This document shows, in pieces, positions 12,352 through 23,943 of a stretch of 64,000 nucleotides of DNA. The notes under the pieces were generated by a model, which saw nothing but the letters and a program-made list of their open reading frames with translations, was not told the origin of the DNA and did no database searches. The DNA is from Pneumocystis sp. 'macacae' (Eukaryota; Ascomycota; Pneumocystomycetes; Pneumocystales; Pneumocystaceae): the NCBI GenBank assembly GCA_018127085.1, contig CM030733.1, positions 186,001-250,000 on the forward strand. Reading direction: 5' to 3'. Position 1 is the stretch's first letter. The number at the start of each line of letters is the position of its first letter. The translations under genes were made by a program, and so were the position numbers.

Positions 12352-13517
12352 ATGTTAGAACTACTTCTGGATAAACATATAGAATATATTTTATCTTTTA
12401 GTTCAAAGAAATTAGTTGAGTATTCAGAAGAGCAATGTAAAAAATTACAAAATATAAACTGGGTACTTAATGCATTATTTATTATTGGTCGAAAGGACTT
12501 AATTCCTATAAATGATATTATTGATTTTGTTATGTTATGTAAATATGAAGATGGTCTATAATATTATATAATGTGTTATTGAACTTACGTCTTTTAAGAT
12601 TCTATTGAAGGATTTGGACAAATTCCTTTCTCTGATCCTCATCTTTTGAATACGTTGTATGCTGTTCAAATTTTGGCTATTTGTGATTCTATTGATAGAA
12701 TAAATCCTCAGAAAATAGCAAAATGTAAGTTGAAAATATTTTTTTATTTTTAAATTTTTATTTTAGATATTTCTTCTCTCCAAGACCCTGAAACAGGCTC
12801 ATTTAAAGGATATTTATGGAGTGAGACAGATGTTAGGTTTATGTATGGAGCAGTCTGTTGTTTATCAATCATCAATCGCCTTGATATGATTAATAGTGAA
12901 AAGGCTATTGAATGGATCCTTAAATGTCAAAATTGTGATGGCGGTTTTGGTGAAATTCCAGGAGCAGAATCACATGCAGGTCATGGTAGTATAATTGGAA
13001 ATAATTGTTTTTTGAGATTGAAAAGTTTAGTATTTTCGTGCGTGGCAACACTTTCTTTGTTTAAAAGACTCGATGTAATAGATGTTGATTTAGTCTGTTC
13101 ATGGCTATCAGAGCGTCAGGTTCTAAGTGGTGGTTTAAATGGTAGACCAGAAAAAATAGAAGATGTATCATTTTTTTGTTTTTTTATTATGTTGATTTTT
13201 ATTAGGTTTGTTATTCATGGTGGGTATTTTCTCCTCTTGTTATGATGAATAGATCGCATTGGATTAATAATGAGTATTTGATAAATTATATTCTTTCTTG
13301 TCAGGTTAGTAAAAGTATAGTCTATGTTTTATAAATTGAAAAGGAAAAGGATTCTGAAAAAGGAGGTATTTCTGAAAGACCAAAAGGGTATCCAGATTTA
13401 TTTCATACATCCGTTGGTATTGTTTCTTTGTCTATTCTTAAATATCCTGGTCTTCTAGAACTGAGTCCTGATTATTTTTTACCTGTAAAGGTTCTTCAAA
13501 AATTAAAAAATCAATGA
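12352..13517 (+). CDS. BET2: Rab geranylgeranyltransferase beta subunit Bet2
   Basis: Exons 12352-12553, 12599-12724, 12767-12985, 13031-13164, 13206-13304 and 13344-13517 give about 317 residues (yeast Bet2 is 325). Prenyltransferase repeats are visible: CQNCDGGFGEIPGAESHAGH, QVLSGGLNGRPEKIEDVCYS and KGGISERPKGYPDLFHTSVG. The Asp and Cys of EDVCYSWW and the His of DLFHT correspond to the zinc ligands in this family. With the alpha subunit and Rab escort protein, Bet2 adds geranylgeranyl groups to Rab C-termini. AAG acceptors occur at 12598 and 13343. The gene has a 795-nt T-rich upstream gap. Confidence 0.93.
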
Positions 13518-14082
13518 AATTAGTTTTTATGTATAGTAATTGTTTTGATTTATAACATTTTTTTAATTTTATAAGATAATATATATTGTTTTAAAGAAAT
13601 ATTAAGATTGGTGAATTTTATTATGTTTTAAGATTTTAGATTAATTTTTTTTTAATTTAATTATTTATATTAAAATATTGTTATTTAATATTTTACATTA
13701 TTTGTTCTTTTTAAAGATTTATGTTAATTTTAGGTTTTATAGTTTTCTAGTATTAGTAAAAAGTGGAATTTTAAAATTTAAAGTGTTAAATTTTGATATT
13801 TAAAATTGGATTAAATTATAATTAATGATATAAATATTTTTAATTTTTAAAAATATTTTAAATTTGATAAAAGTCTTTTTTAAGATGATCGAATTCATTT
13901 ATAATTATAGTTTTTTGATATTAAAATTCATAATAATCGTATATAAATATATAAACTATTTAATGTATTTTAGAACGTATGATTTTATAGAATTTTAAAA
14001 TATATACAAGATTAGATAGACTATTTAGTCAAGGAAAATACACTATTCTAATTACATTATTCTAATTATATTAGTTAAAAAA
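13518..14082. other. Intergenic, convergent BET2/DPM2
   Basis: About 565 nt of AT sequence. A direct repeat of a short CTATTCTAATTA-like word occurs near 14042-14066. Nothing else seen. Confidence 0.6.
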
Positions 14083-14425
14083 TTATGTTTTGATATAATT
14101 AATTGATTGATTTTTTTTTTTTTTAAATTTTAAAGAATTACTTTTAATCATCACTAATGCTATGAAGCTTGTGACAATTACAAAACATGTTAAAAGTAAG
14201 ATAACAGGTATTCGGATAGCCCATTCTCTAGGAAAAAAAAAACTATGTAATGGATGGTCTTAAAACAATAAATATAAAAATATATTTAACTGGTATTACC
14301 TTTATCAACAAAAGGCTTTAAAATCTTAGATTTTCTTTTACTATACTTATATAAGAAATTAGGCTTACCATTATTAAAGTCCATGTTGAATAATATATAA
14401 AAATAATAGATGCAATAAAAAGCAT
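14083..14425 (-). CDS. DPM2: Dolichol-phosphate mannosyltransferase subunit Dpm2
   Basis: Exons (minus) 14369-14425, 14300-14315 and 14083-14258 encode about 82 residues. Two hydrophobic helices flank the conserved centre: LFIASIIFIYYSTWTLIM, then PFVDKDHPLHSFFFPREWA, then IRIPVILLLTCFVIVTSF. This matches Dpm2, the small ER-membrane subunit that stabilises the Dpm1 catalytic subunit in taphrinomycetes and animals; baker's yeast lacks it. The middle exon is only 16 nt. The last residues are a Lys tract encoded by a run of 14 A on the sense strand, so the exact stop position depends on that homopolymer. It is too short for a simple ORF search. Confidence 0.85.
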
Positions 14426-14606
14426 TTTTAAACCTATAATTTTATTTAAAATAGCTTCTTTAAACCACTAAGTTTTTTATTTTGTATTTTTCTAACTTAC
14501 ACATTTTGTATATTTTAAAGGTTTTCTTATTTAAAAAGATAATATGAGTCTCGGGATTTCCGATAAAACGAAATTCTAAAGCATAAAAAATTTTAAATGA
14601 TAATTA

Positions 14607-16954
14607 ATGGTGGAAAACGATTTTCAAGTTATCAGACAAAGTAAGGTTTTTTGATCTATGATTTTTGAATTTAATGTTTATTAAGGAAAATATAATCAGA
14701 ATAATGAGAAAAAATACATAAAATTTAAAAATAAAATGAAAAAATCTCCTTGTAAGCTATATTAATATTATATTATAGTTTATATGTATATAACTTTTTG
14801 GATTTTAGCTCAAGTTAATCTTGAAGGTTATCATTTAAATAGTGATTGCATATCAATAACTGATCAAAACTTTAAGGAAGTTGAGAAGAAATCTGTGTCT
14901 AATGGATTTTTAAATTTTACAGTTATTGTTTGTTTTTAACATTTTTTTAGGAAATTTGCTTTATTTGTGTAGAATCGTTTACAGAACCATCTATACCATC
15001 GTGTAATCATAGTATTTGTCAAAAATGTTCACTTCGTTTACGAGCATTGTATAATGATATGAATTGTGCTTATTGCAAAGTAGACTTTATCTTTTTGTGG
15101 AAGCATTTTTACCATGTTATAGACATTTCAACCTAATGTCATTTTCAGTAAGGAATTAAAAAATTATAATGATTTTGAATTAGAAAAGTTACTGTATAAA
15201 AATGAGAAATTTGGGATATTTTTTGAAACTCAGCAGTTGATGGAGAATATTTTATCTGTTTTGAATTTTAATTGTCCAAAATATGCTTGCAATGTGATAT
15301 GTAATGATTGGCAGGATTTGAAAGATCATGCTAAAAATTCACATGGAAAATACTTATGGTATATTATTTGTGGTATTTTCTTTAACTTAATTTAATAGTG
15401 ACCTTTGTATCGACAATAAAAAAGTGTTTACATATGAACATGTATTATTTTCTGAAAATGATTTATTAGTGCATATTAAAAAGGGCGATTTTGGAAATAA
15501 GAAGAATAAAACTGGTTTTAGAGGGCATCCTGGTTGTGGGTTTTGTAAAAGGTCTTTTTATGACGACGACGATCTTTATAAGCATTGTAGAGAATTTCAT
15601 GAACGATGTCATGTATGTGATCAAATGGCAGGCCAATTAAAGCATCAATATTATTTGGATTATGATTCTTTGGAGAAGCATTTCCAGAATGATCATTATA
15701 TGTGTTCTGAAATTGAATGTCTCGAAAAAAGATTTGTCGTCTTTGGTACTGAATTTGATCTTAGAGCTCATCAATTGGAAGTACATAAGAATAATTTATC
15801 TTCTAAAGCTTTAAAAGAAGCTAAAAGAATTCCTGTGTCTTGTGTATTTGATTGTCCTGTAGCTTATAGGTATTCGAAAGGAAAAAACATTGTTGGTACT
15901 TCAAACAGATTGCAAAGTTATGATGAGTATATGACAAGGTCTGAAAAGGCTTTAAAAAGACAAGAAGAAAATATGTTACGTCAATCCAGGAATTTTGGTG
16001 TATTTTCGGGTGATACTATTTTAAAAGGTTCTCGTATTCAATCTTTGGCTGTTGGACCAAGTAATAGTCGTTCAGGACATAGTTATGCTACGTTTAATAG
16101 TTTTAAAGATGAGGAGTTTCCAGGATTAGGTGAAGAAACTTCTATTAAATCAAAAGGTAAAATTATAGTAATATTGGTTAATTAAGTTAATAGTTTGCAG
16201 AACTATCTAAATCTAATGGAAATGGTTTTAATAACTCCCTTTCATGCAGTTCTTTTAGCTGTGATTCTAAAATTATTGGGTATTTTATTTATATTAATAA
16301 TTATATATTGAATTTATTAGTCAATATTCTGTTATATTGAATAATATATCAAGTTTATTTAGTGATAATGAGAAAATTAGACAGTTTTTGTCTAGTATTT
16401 CTGCATTTTCTACTTCTGTTATGTCAGCTGTTGAATTTATCGAGTTTTTGTTGGTTTTATTTAATTATAGGTTAGAGGAAATAAATAAAGTGTTATCCCG
16501 AATTGTAGATCTTATTCATAGTGATAATAAAAAAAGCGAGTTTTTGGTTGCATGGAATGATTGGAAAGTTAACGTATGATTCATAATGTTTATTTTTATA
16601 CTTATTTTGTTTTAGAACCAGACAAAAAAAACATTTGTAAAAATAATAAATTGCTCACGTGTAAATCCGTTGCCTTCATTTGACTTTGTTGTGAATTCTT
16701 CTGTTGCATCGGACCGCAACAATTTTCAATCTTTTTTGGGAAGTTCTTATACAACAAACTTTCCTTCTCTTTGCAGTATGGAAAAGAAAACGAGTTCTCA
16801 GTATTTTCATTCAGAAAAGAAAATAGATTCTCAAAATGTTTGGAATCATGTAGACAAAAAAAATATTGTTGCAGAAGAAAATATAGAATTAAAAATAAAA
16901 AATAAAAAGAAAAACAAAAACAAAAAAGGGACAATTATCTTTCGAATGGGTTAG
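14607..16954 (+). CDS. HEL2: RING E3 ligase Hel2/ZNF598 (ribosome quality control)
   Basis: Nine exons: 14607-14640, 14686-14751, 14809-14894, 14951-15079, 15123-15358, 15399-16156, 16201-16279, 16321-16573, 16616-16954, about 659 residues. The RING finger is CFICVESF, CNHSICQKCS and CAYC (about residues 64-105). Zinc fingers follow, with CPKYACNV, HPGCGFCKRSFYDDDDLYKHC, HVCDQM and MCSEIECLEKRF with later His pairs, then the RIPV linker. The tail is Lys/Asn-rich. Hel2/ZNF598 recognises collided ribosomes and ubiquitinates small-subunit proteins, starting ribosome quality control. Exon 1 ATG at 14607 is in frame with the N-terminal low-complexity segment. The gene is convergent with RRS1. Confidence 0.92.
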
Positions 16955-17302
16955 ATTTTAAAATATAAAGTATCTTATTATTAAACTTTGTTAAAATATC
17001 ATGTATTCTTTGTGCGTATATTTATCTGTAATATTAGTTTTGAAGACTAAGACAATTTGTGAAAATGATATAAATTGTCATTATTAATATAAAGGGGCTG
17101 TGATATGTTTATTTAATAAATATAGACAAATTTGTTGAGTAATATAAGTTGATTTATCTATTGATATTGAAACAGTTGTATGTTTTAAAAGTTTAGTGTT
17201 AGAAATTCGTAATCGAAGGTTGTGCTTAAATAATTTAAAATAATAAAATTATTTTTGCTTTTTTATTTTTTTGATATTTATTTTTATTTTTACTTTGAAT
17301 AA
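16955..17302. other. Intergenic, convergent HEL2/RRS1
   Basis: About 350 nt, T-rich, likely 3' UTRs. A slightly GC-richer patch near 17090-17110 gave no recognisable RNA. Confidence 0.6.
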
Positions 17303-17913
17303 TTATGGTTTTTTTTTTTTTTTGTTAATGCTTTTTTTTATTGGTTTTATTAAGTTTTTTGTATTTAAATCTTCATAACTATTAATTTCGATAAGCCATT
17401 GATTCTCTGTATCTTTGTTTTTTCCTTTATAACCCCATTTGGGTATCCATTTTTTTTTATTTTCATCATATATTAATTTTCCATCTATTTTATTTTTAGG
17501 TTTAATTCCTTTAATTTTAGCAAATTTTTTCCATTTTGTTTCAGGTTTTGATTTTTGTATCTGGTAGATTATTAGCTATAAATCATATTAATTAAAGAAA
17601 ATACTGATTTTTCTCTAGGCAATAGTGTAATTGGTTCTGGTAATTCAATAAAGAAGCCATCGGGTGTACTGATTTTTGATAAAGAAAAAATTTTATTTAT
17701 AAGAATTTCTATGTTATTTTTTGAAAGTGACATAATGTATTCTTCTTTATTATTTTTTAAAGAAGATGTATCAAGAGGATTAATGTTAAAAACAGATAAA
17801 TTTCCGGGGTCAAGTTTTAAAGGAATAGACTCTTTACTTACAATAGAACTTTTTATTTAGAAAAATAAACTATCGTGAATAAAATCTTACCTGAGTTCTA
17901 TGTTCTGGTTCAT
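17303..17913 (-). CDS. RRS1: Ribosome biogenesis protein Rrs1
   Basis: Exons (minus) 17891-17913, 17605-17848 and 17303-17560 encode about 174 residues. Family features: LDPGNLSVFNINPLD, ELPEPITLLPREK, KPETKWKKFAKIKGI, KIDGKLIYDENKKKWIPKWG and YKGKNK. Rrs1, with Rpf2, brings the 5S RNP into the 90S/pre-60S particle. The last intron (17561-17604) could end at TAG about 16 nt earlier with the same frame. The coding sequence closes through a run of 15 A on the sense strand, giving a poly-Lys tail, so the true stop may be a few codons away. The protein is shorter than yeast Rrs1 (203). Confidence 0.9.
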
Positions 17914-18043
17914 TTTTTGATTTAGAAATATTTTTTTAAATTGATCGTGTCTAAATTTTAAAATTTATTCTTTTAATAATTATTAGGAATAATAATATTT
18001 TAATATATATTTGGATTTCTTATATTTTTATAGCTTTTTAAAA

Positions 18044-19538
18044 ATGGATTTTCAATTTTATAATTGCATTTTTAAATATTCACAAAAAATGTCTTTTAGA
18101 TATATTCATATTAATACAATAATAAATATTAGGAAAGATATGTATAAAAAAAAAGGTAAAGAAGAATTTAGAGTAGATGTTTTTTCTTATTTTGAAGGTT
18201 TTGTTCCGAAAAAAAAAACACAGAGTTTTGGTAAGAATAATGTTAAAATAAATATTAAGTTAAATAATTCTTTACCTCGTGTTTTGTCACCATTAAAATC
18301 TAAAATGTTATTATCTTATAAAAAGGAATCATATGATATTGGAATTCAAAATCTAAATATTTTTGGTGCTGATAATGTTAAATTATGTGGGAGGTTATTT
18401 AATTTTCCATTGAATATTTTGCAGAAGATGAGAAATCTTGATGTATTTCGATTTGAACATAAAGTTGACTTTTCGGATGACCCTGTTCTAGTTCTAAGAG
18501 AATGTTCTATTTATATTAGTCAAAAACTTTTAGATGATAATGTTTCAAGTAAAGATAGAAGAATAGTTCTCATAGGAGATCGAGGTACTGGAAAAAGTTT
18601 CTGTTTGTTGCAAGCACAATTTTGGGCATTTCAGAAAGGTTGGATTGTCCTAGCAATTCCTAGGGGTTATATTAAATATAATACATGAGTATAAAATAAT
18701 TATATTAGGTCTTGATATTGTTAATAACACAACTCCATTTTTTTATCATAAAGAAACAGGTTTATGGAGACAACCAGAATACACTTCATCTTTATTGGAG
18801 AAATTTTCTAAAGCTAATTCTGATATTTTAAATCAAGTAAATTTTTATGGTTTTTTATTTTTAGATTCTAATTTTAAAAGATTTTTTTATCAAAAGAATA
18901 TTATATTGGAGATTATATTATATCTAAATCAATTTCTTTATTTAAATTTCTTGAAATGGGTGTCTTGAATTCATCAATATCTCATGAGATTTTGGAAATA
19001 TTTTTAAGAGAACTTAATGTTGAGGGTTGTCCTCCAGTTTTATTTACTTTTGATAATATATCTGCCGCATGCTTACCGTCTCAATATATCTCTAATGAAT
19101 ATAAGGCTGTTCATCCTTATGAATTGGCTCTTGTAAGGACATTTTTTACTTATCTTAATGGAGAGTTTTTTTTTGTATAAAAATTTAATGAATAAAATAT
19201 ATGTTAACATTATTAAGGAGAGAGGTGCTATAATATCATGTGCTTCTAAGGCATTTAGCAAATCGGATAGAGTATTAGAAATTTCTTTAGGATTTTTAAA
19301 ACCCGAAAGTTATGAAAATATTGATAAACGAGTTTTATGGTGTGTTAATGGTGCTGAATATTATGTAATTGGGAATTATACCCCTATTGAATGTGAAAGT
19401 ATGATTAGATATTATTTTATGTCAAATATTATAGGAAAAAATATTGATAATATTTCGAAAGAATTTATAAAAGAAAAAATGTTACTTACTGGCAATAATC
19501 CACGTGAAGTATTCTGGAATTGTATAAAAATGATATGA
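18044..19538 (+). CDS. RSM23: Mitochondrial ribosomal small-subunit protein mS29 (DAP3/Rsm23)
   Basis: Exons 18044-18665, 18709-18836, 18881-19174 and 19218-19538 encode about 454 residues. A basic N-terminus suggests a mitochondrial presequence. The P-loop is VLIGDRGTGKSFCLLQA, followed by GWIVLAIPRG, LDIVNNTTPFFY, PPVLFTFDNISA, HPYELALVRTFF and ERGAIISCASK. mS29 is a GTP-binding protein of the mitoribosome small-subunit head. The intron at 18837-18880 ends in AAAG; only this acceptor avoids an in-frame stop. The final intron is preceded by a T-rich codon run (FFF), so that junction could shift slightly. It is divergent from RRS1 by 130 nt. Confidence 0.88.
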
Positions 19539-20009
19539 ACCTAATCAAGAAATTATGGTTTATATTTCCGTAAGGTTATTTTCGTACTAAGAAATATTTT
19601 AGAATCTTTATTAATGTTTATCGTTTGAAATTGAATATAGTGTTATGATATTTATAAATATTGGTTTTGGTTATAAATTAATATTTTTATAAGGGTAGAA
19701 AAGTAAGATTTTAATGATATTTATTGGTAAAAAGACAATTTGAATTATATGTTGAAAGAAAATGTAGTTTTAGATTTTATATTAAAAATAGTGTATTGTT
19801 AAAAATAATGTTTAAATGAAAAAAAAAATTGCATATTTGGCTGATTTCTATATATGTTCTTTGGACTAAATTATTACTAATAAGTAGTGCAATAACTACG
19901 ATATTTGCAATATTTTGGTTATATAATATATTTTTGTATACAATTTATAGTACAATCTAGTTTTCATTCAAGATTAAAAACTTATTGTTTATTCATTTTT
20001 ATTTTTAAA
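19539..20009. other. Intergenic, convergent mS29/Rho GEF
   Basis: About 470 nt of AT-rich sequence with no supported feature. Confidence 0.7.
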
Positions 20010-22115
20010 TTAATATTTAACACAATTCTTTGAAATAATAATGGTTTTTTCTTTTAAGGATAAGTTAATATTTTGTAAATTAGACATATTTGAAGAAAGA
20101 GAATATGTAATATGCGGCGATGTCTTCAAGATATTGAATTTAGAATATTGTCTTTCAATTGCTATTTTTTTTTTTATAAAGTTATTAGGGAAATCATTGA
20201 AGTTAATTAATGGATCATAATGATCCGGTAAACATTTCATGAGTCTTAACATCCAGAATTTATACCATTGTTGTTGACAATATGAGAATCTGATGATTAT
20301 TTCACTAAATAATTCTGATGTATAGTATAAAAAATCAGGTAATTCCTTTTTTAATTGTGTATTGATGATATCATATATTTCTGCAGACTGAATTAGTATA
20401 TTATCTGGTAATATTCCTTTTTTTTTTTGAGTTTTTATATGAATATAATCCAGGATTTTAGTATTTCTTTTTTTTATTATATAATTGGGAATTTTATATA
20501 AGTTTTTTAATAGTTTTAGTGGTTTAAACACAAAATATGCTATATTTTTTTCCTAATATAAGTTAAAAAGTTATTGCGAATAATTATTCGTTCACTAATT
20601 CATTAAGCCCATCTTTGGATGCTTCATTGATAATTATTTTATATTTTTTCCATCTTGTATGTGCTTCATCATATGATGATTTTTCGCATGCTATACATAG
20701 ATTATATGAAAAAACAAGATTATTTTGTTGAGAATGATAATTTTCTAATTCTCGTAACCAGTTTTTAATTCTTTTTTTAAACGTTAGAATTTGGATTTGT
20801 TGTTGTTGAAAATTCTGAAATAATGTTTCATAAAAAATATCGCGATAAGCTTCAGTTAAACCAACAGTTTGTTTAAGCTAATTATATGTTAATTCTAAAA
20901 TCTTTAGATGTTTTAATTTTGATTACTTTCTTGGTTCTCCGAGAAATACCTTTGGTTATTATGTGGTATATCTATATATTTTTAGTTTCTTTTTTAAAAA
21001 TATTTAATAATTAACATCATTATCTGATTTTCCATAAATTATTTGTTTTACTGTATCTTTATATCTTTTGATTTCATTTATTCTATCTATTACAAGAGTT
21101 ATTTCTTTGTTGGCATGATTTAATAATATAATATCCGGATGATTTTCCGATGTTGCATCTAATATTTGCTATTCTTAATTAATATTTAGAAAAAAAAAAT
21201 TAAGTGGTATACTATTAAAAGTAGAGGGTATTTAAGAATTCTTTGAACAGGTTTTATTAAAAGACTTGCTAAATCCCATGCATTTGTATGCTCTTTACTA
21301 ATTTCTTTACAATCCTAGAAGTAAAATATGACTTATTTATTGATAATTAGTATCGAATTACCAAAAGCCATTTTTGAATACTAGTATCTTGTTCTAGTTT
21401 TCGAAGTTTTTCTGAACTTGCACTATGGTTTATACAATATACTGAATAAATTTTTTCGATTTGTGGGATCTGTTTATTGATTGGTAATTTTAATAAATAA
21501 ACAATATATTACCATCTCGCTAAAAGCTTTACCAATCCATGTATTAGATGATTTACTATATAATGTTTCTACAATATCTATAGTTATATCTGGCTCAAAC
21601 TTTGTTTCTAAGATATTTTTTCCTGCTGTTCTTAAGAGTTTACTAAATTTATCAGTAAATTGCCATATGTCGTAAATGTTAGAGAAAATTATTTCCACAT
21701 CTTGAGGTGATAATATAGAATATTCTAATGCTTTTTTTTTGTATATCTTCGTTTAAGTATAAATATTGGACAATATATTACGAATCTTACTAACCTTTTC
21801 TATAATAAAAAGATCATTTCTGTAACTTTCTTCTGTCATTATAAGCTCTGTTATTATATTTTTTTTTTTTAGTAGCATTTTTATTTCATTTTTTCCGATT
21901 TTCATGTTAAAAGTATTATGAACACGATTTGTATTTATTGATAAAGAACTAACAGAAATGGGTAAAAGAGATATAGATGTTCCATATTGGATTTCCTCTT
22001 TTACTCTTTCATTTTGATCTTTGAATACTTCTTTATTAGTAATTATATCTATTATATTATTAGTATTGTTGGTTTTTGAAGAATCGATATTATATTGTTT
22101 TTGTGATAATTTCAT
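20010..22115 (-). CDS. Rho-family GEF with DH and BAR domains (Gef1/Tuba-like)
   Basis: Eight exons (minus): 21782-22115, 21513-21730, 21362-21469, 21213-21314, 21016-21168, 20927-20971, 20596-20877, 20010-20552, summing to about 594 residues. The Dbl-homology domain is recognisable: ITELIMTEESYRNDL, LSPQDVEIIFSNI, WDLASLLIKPVQRILKYP (the helix-8 signature) and a closing NKEITLVIDRINEIKRYK. The second half resembles a BAR-type coiled region (TEAYRDIFYETLFQ to YDIINTQLKKELPDFLYYTS). This layout is that of fission yeast Gef1 (a Cdc42 GEF) and animal DNMBP/Tuba. It likely activates Cdc42 at membranes during polarity or septation. No PH or SH3 domain is seen. Confidence 0.8.
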
Positions 22116-23943
22116 GTTTTTAAAAATGTGCAATATTAATGTTGATATTCTTTTTTTGGAAAAATTTATATGAATGAAAGTGTTTTTATAAAATGCATAT
22201 GCTAATGATTCTGACTGTTTTTGAAAATAAATATTAGATACAAATAGTGAGGTTTTTAATATCTATTTTACTTCTTTTCTTGAATTTTATGGCTCTTTGA
22301 CTTTATACATGTGAATCTTTTCCAGTTGTATGATAGTTTTTCAATGTTTTTAAGATATAATACGTTTTATTTTTTTGTTGATTAAGGTGATAGAGTTGGA
22401 GAGAAATTATATGTTAAAATATTATTTGATTTAAAAATATAAATCGGATAGGGACAGTACAATTGGAATCGTATATCAGTAAATGCTTTTTTTTTTTTCA
22501 AAAACGTTTTATTTGTCACGTTTTTAATTAGTTTGATTTTTTTAATCTATGTTCTTTTAAAATATATATATATATAGGTTAGATACTTTGTTTTAAATAT
22601 TGATGTTCTTTTTTTTTGAAATTTTTAACGCTTTTATTATTAACTGGAACTATTTTAATTGATTTTTAAAAATGTTTTTTTTTTCTTTAAGTGTTCGAAT
22701 AAATATGTAAATTTTAATATATTTATATAAATTTTTTAATTTTATTATAAATATAACTGATATCTTTTTATATTATTCTTGTTTATTTTTTAGGATAAGT
22801 GTGATATAGTACGATATTAATATATGGGTTGTTATAGGAAATAGTTTGCAATTTTTTAGAATTTTATAAAATGAAATGATTTAAAAAAAGTTATTTTAAA
22901 AAATGTTTATTTTTTTATTTTTAGATTATGTGATTTTTATATAGTTTACCAAAAATTTGATATTAGTGCTTCAAGATAATGTTAGTTTTAATGATAATAT
23001 ATTTGAAAAAAGTATTATTTGAAATAATATTATTACTGTGTGAAAATGTATATTTTTTACGTATTTTACATGTCTTTGATGATAAAATGTATATAATATA
23101 ATCTTAATTAAATGCAAATCAAAATATACATGTTATACACTTAAATGTATTAGTAACTATCTCTTGTGTACATACCAAAAATTAATATTATATGTAATTT
23201 TTTAAATAATATATGTTATATATATTAAATAAATTAATAATCTAAAAAATTGATCTACGATCATGAAAAATGCGTATTTTATGAATACAAATCTGTTTTT
23301 TGTAGTTGGTATATACTATTATATTTATTTAGTTATATTGAATTAAAAAAAAAAAAAAAAAACATAAATGCTCTACTAAAGTTCATTATATTTAGAAGTT
23401 TTTTATAACAATTTATTTAAAATTCTAATTGTTATTATGAAATTTAAGTTTTTTCAATTATTTTTTATTTCTGAATACATTGTTTTTAATTTTTATAACT
23501 AGTTCCTGATTAATTTCTATTTTGATGTATTATTTATATTTTTGACATTAGTTCACCATTTTTTGATTGATAATTTTTATATTAAAAAAGTAAATTAATA
23601 TATATATATATACTATTTATAATTTTAAATATATATATAAATATATAAAATATATATTAATTTTATTTATATATTTTATAATAATTTATCTCATAATTAT
23701 TTTTAATTTAATGAATATTAATTTGTCCGTAGATATGACTAAACCTGTTTTAGAAAAAATAAAAATAACACATACGAAAAGAGTACAAATTTATTTTAAG
23801 ATACCAATAATGGTCTTAGTGTATATAATATCATATTGTTATATCTTATTAAAATTAAAATACAAAAATCTTTAGGTTGAAAAAAGGGACACCTTCCGGA
23901 AGTTTAAAAATTTGCATACAAATAAAATATTATTCATTTTATA
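22116..23943. other. Long divergent intergenic region
   Basis: About 1.83 kb between the Rho GEF and the Kre9-domain gene. T- and G-enriched on the plus strand up to about 23 kb, with a 19-nt A run at 23345-23363 and AT repeats near 23600-23670. No ORF with recognisable content. Likely two promoters plus unexplained sequence. Confidence 0.6.

Noticed and set aside
22116..23943. tRNA, snoRNA or other RNA gene in the long gaps
   Set aside because: No GTTCRA-type T-loop with matching stems and no box pairs that I could defend; a covariance-model scan would be needed.
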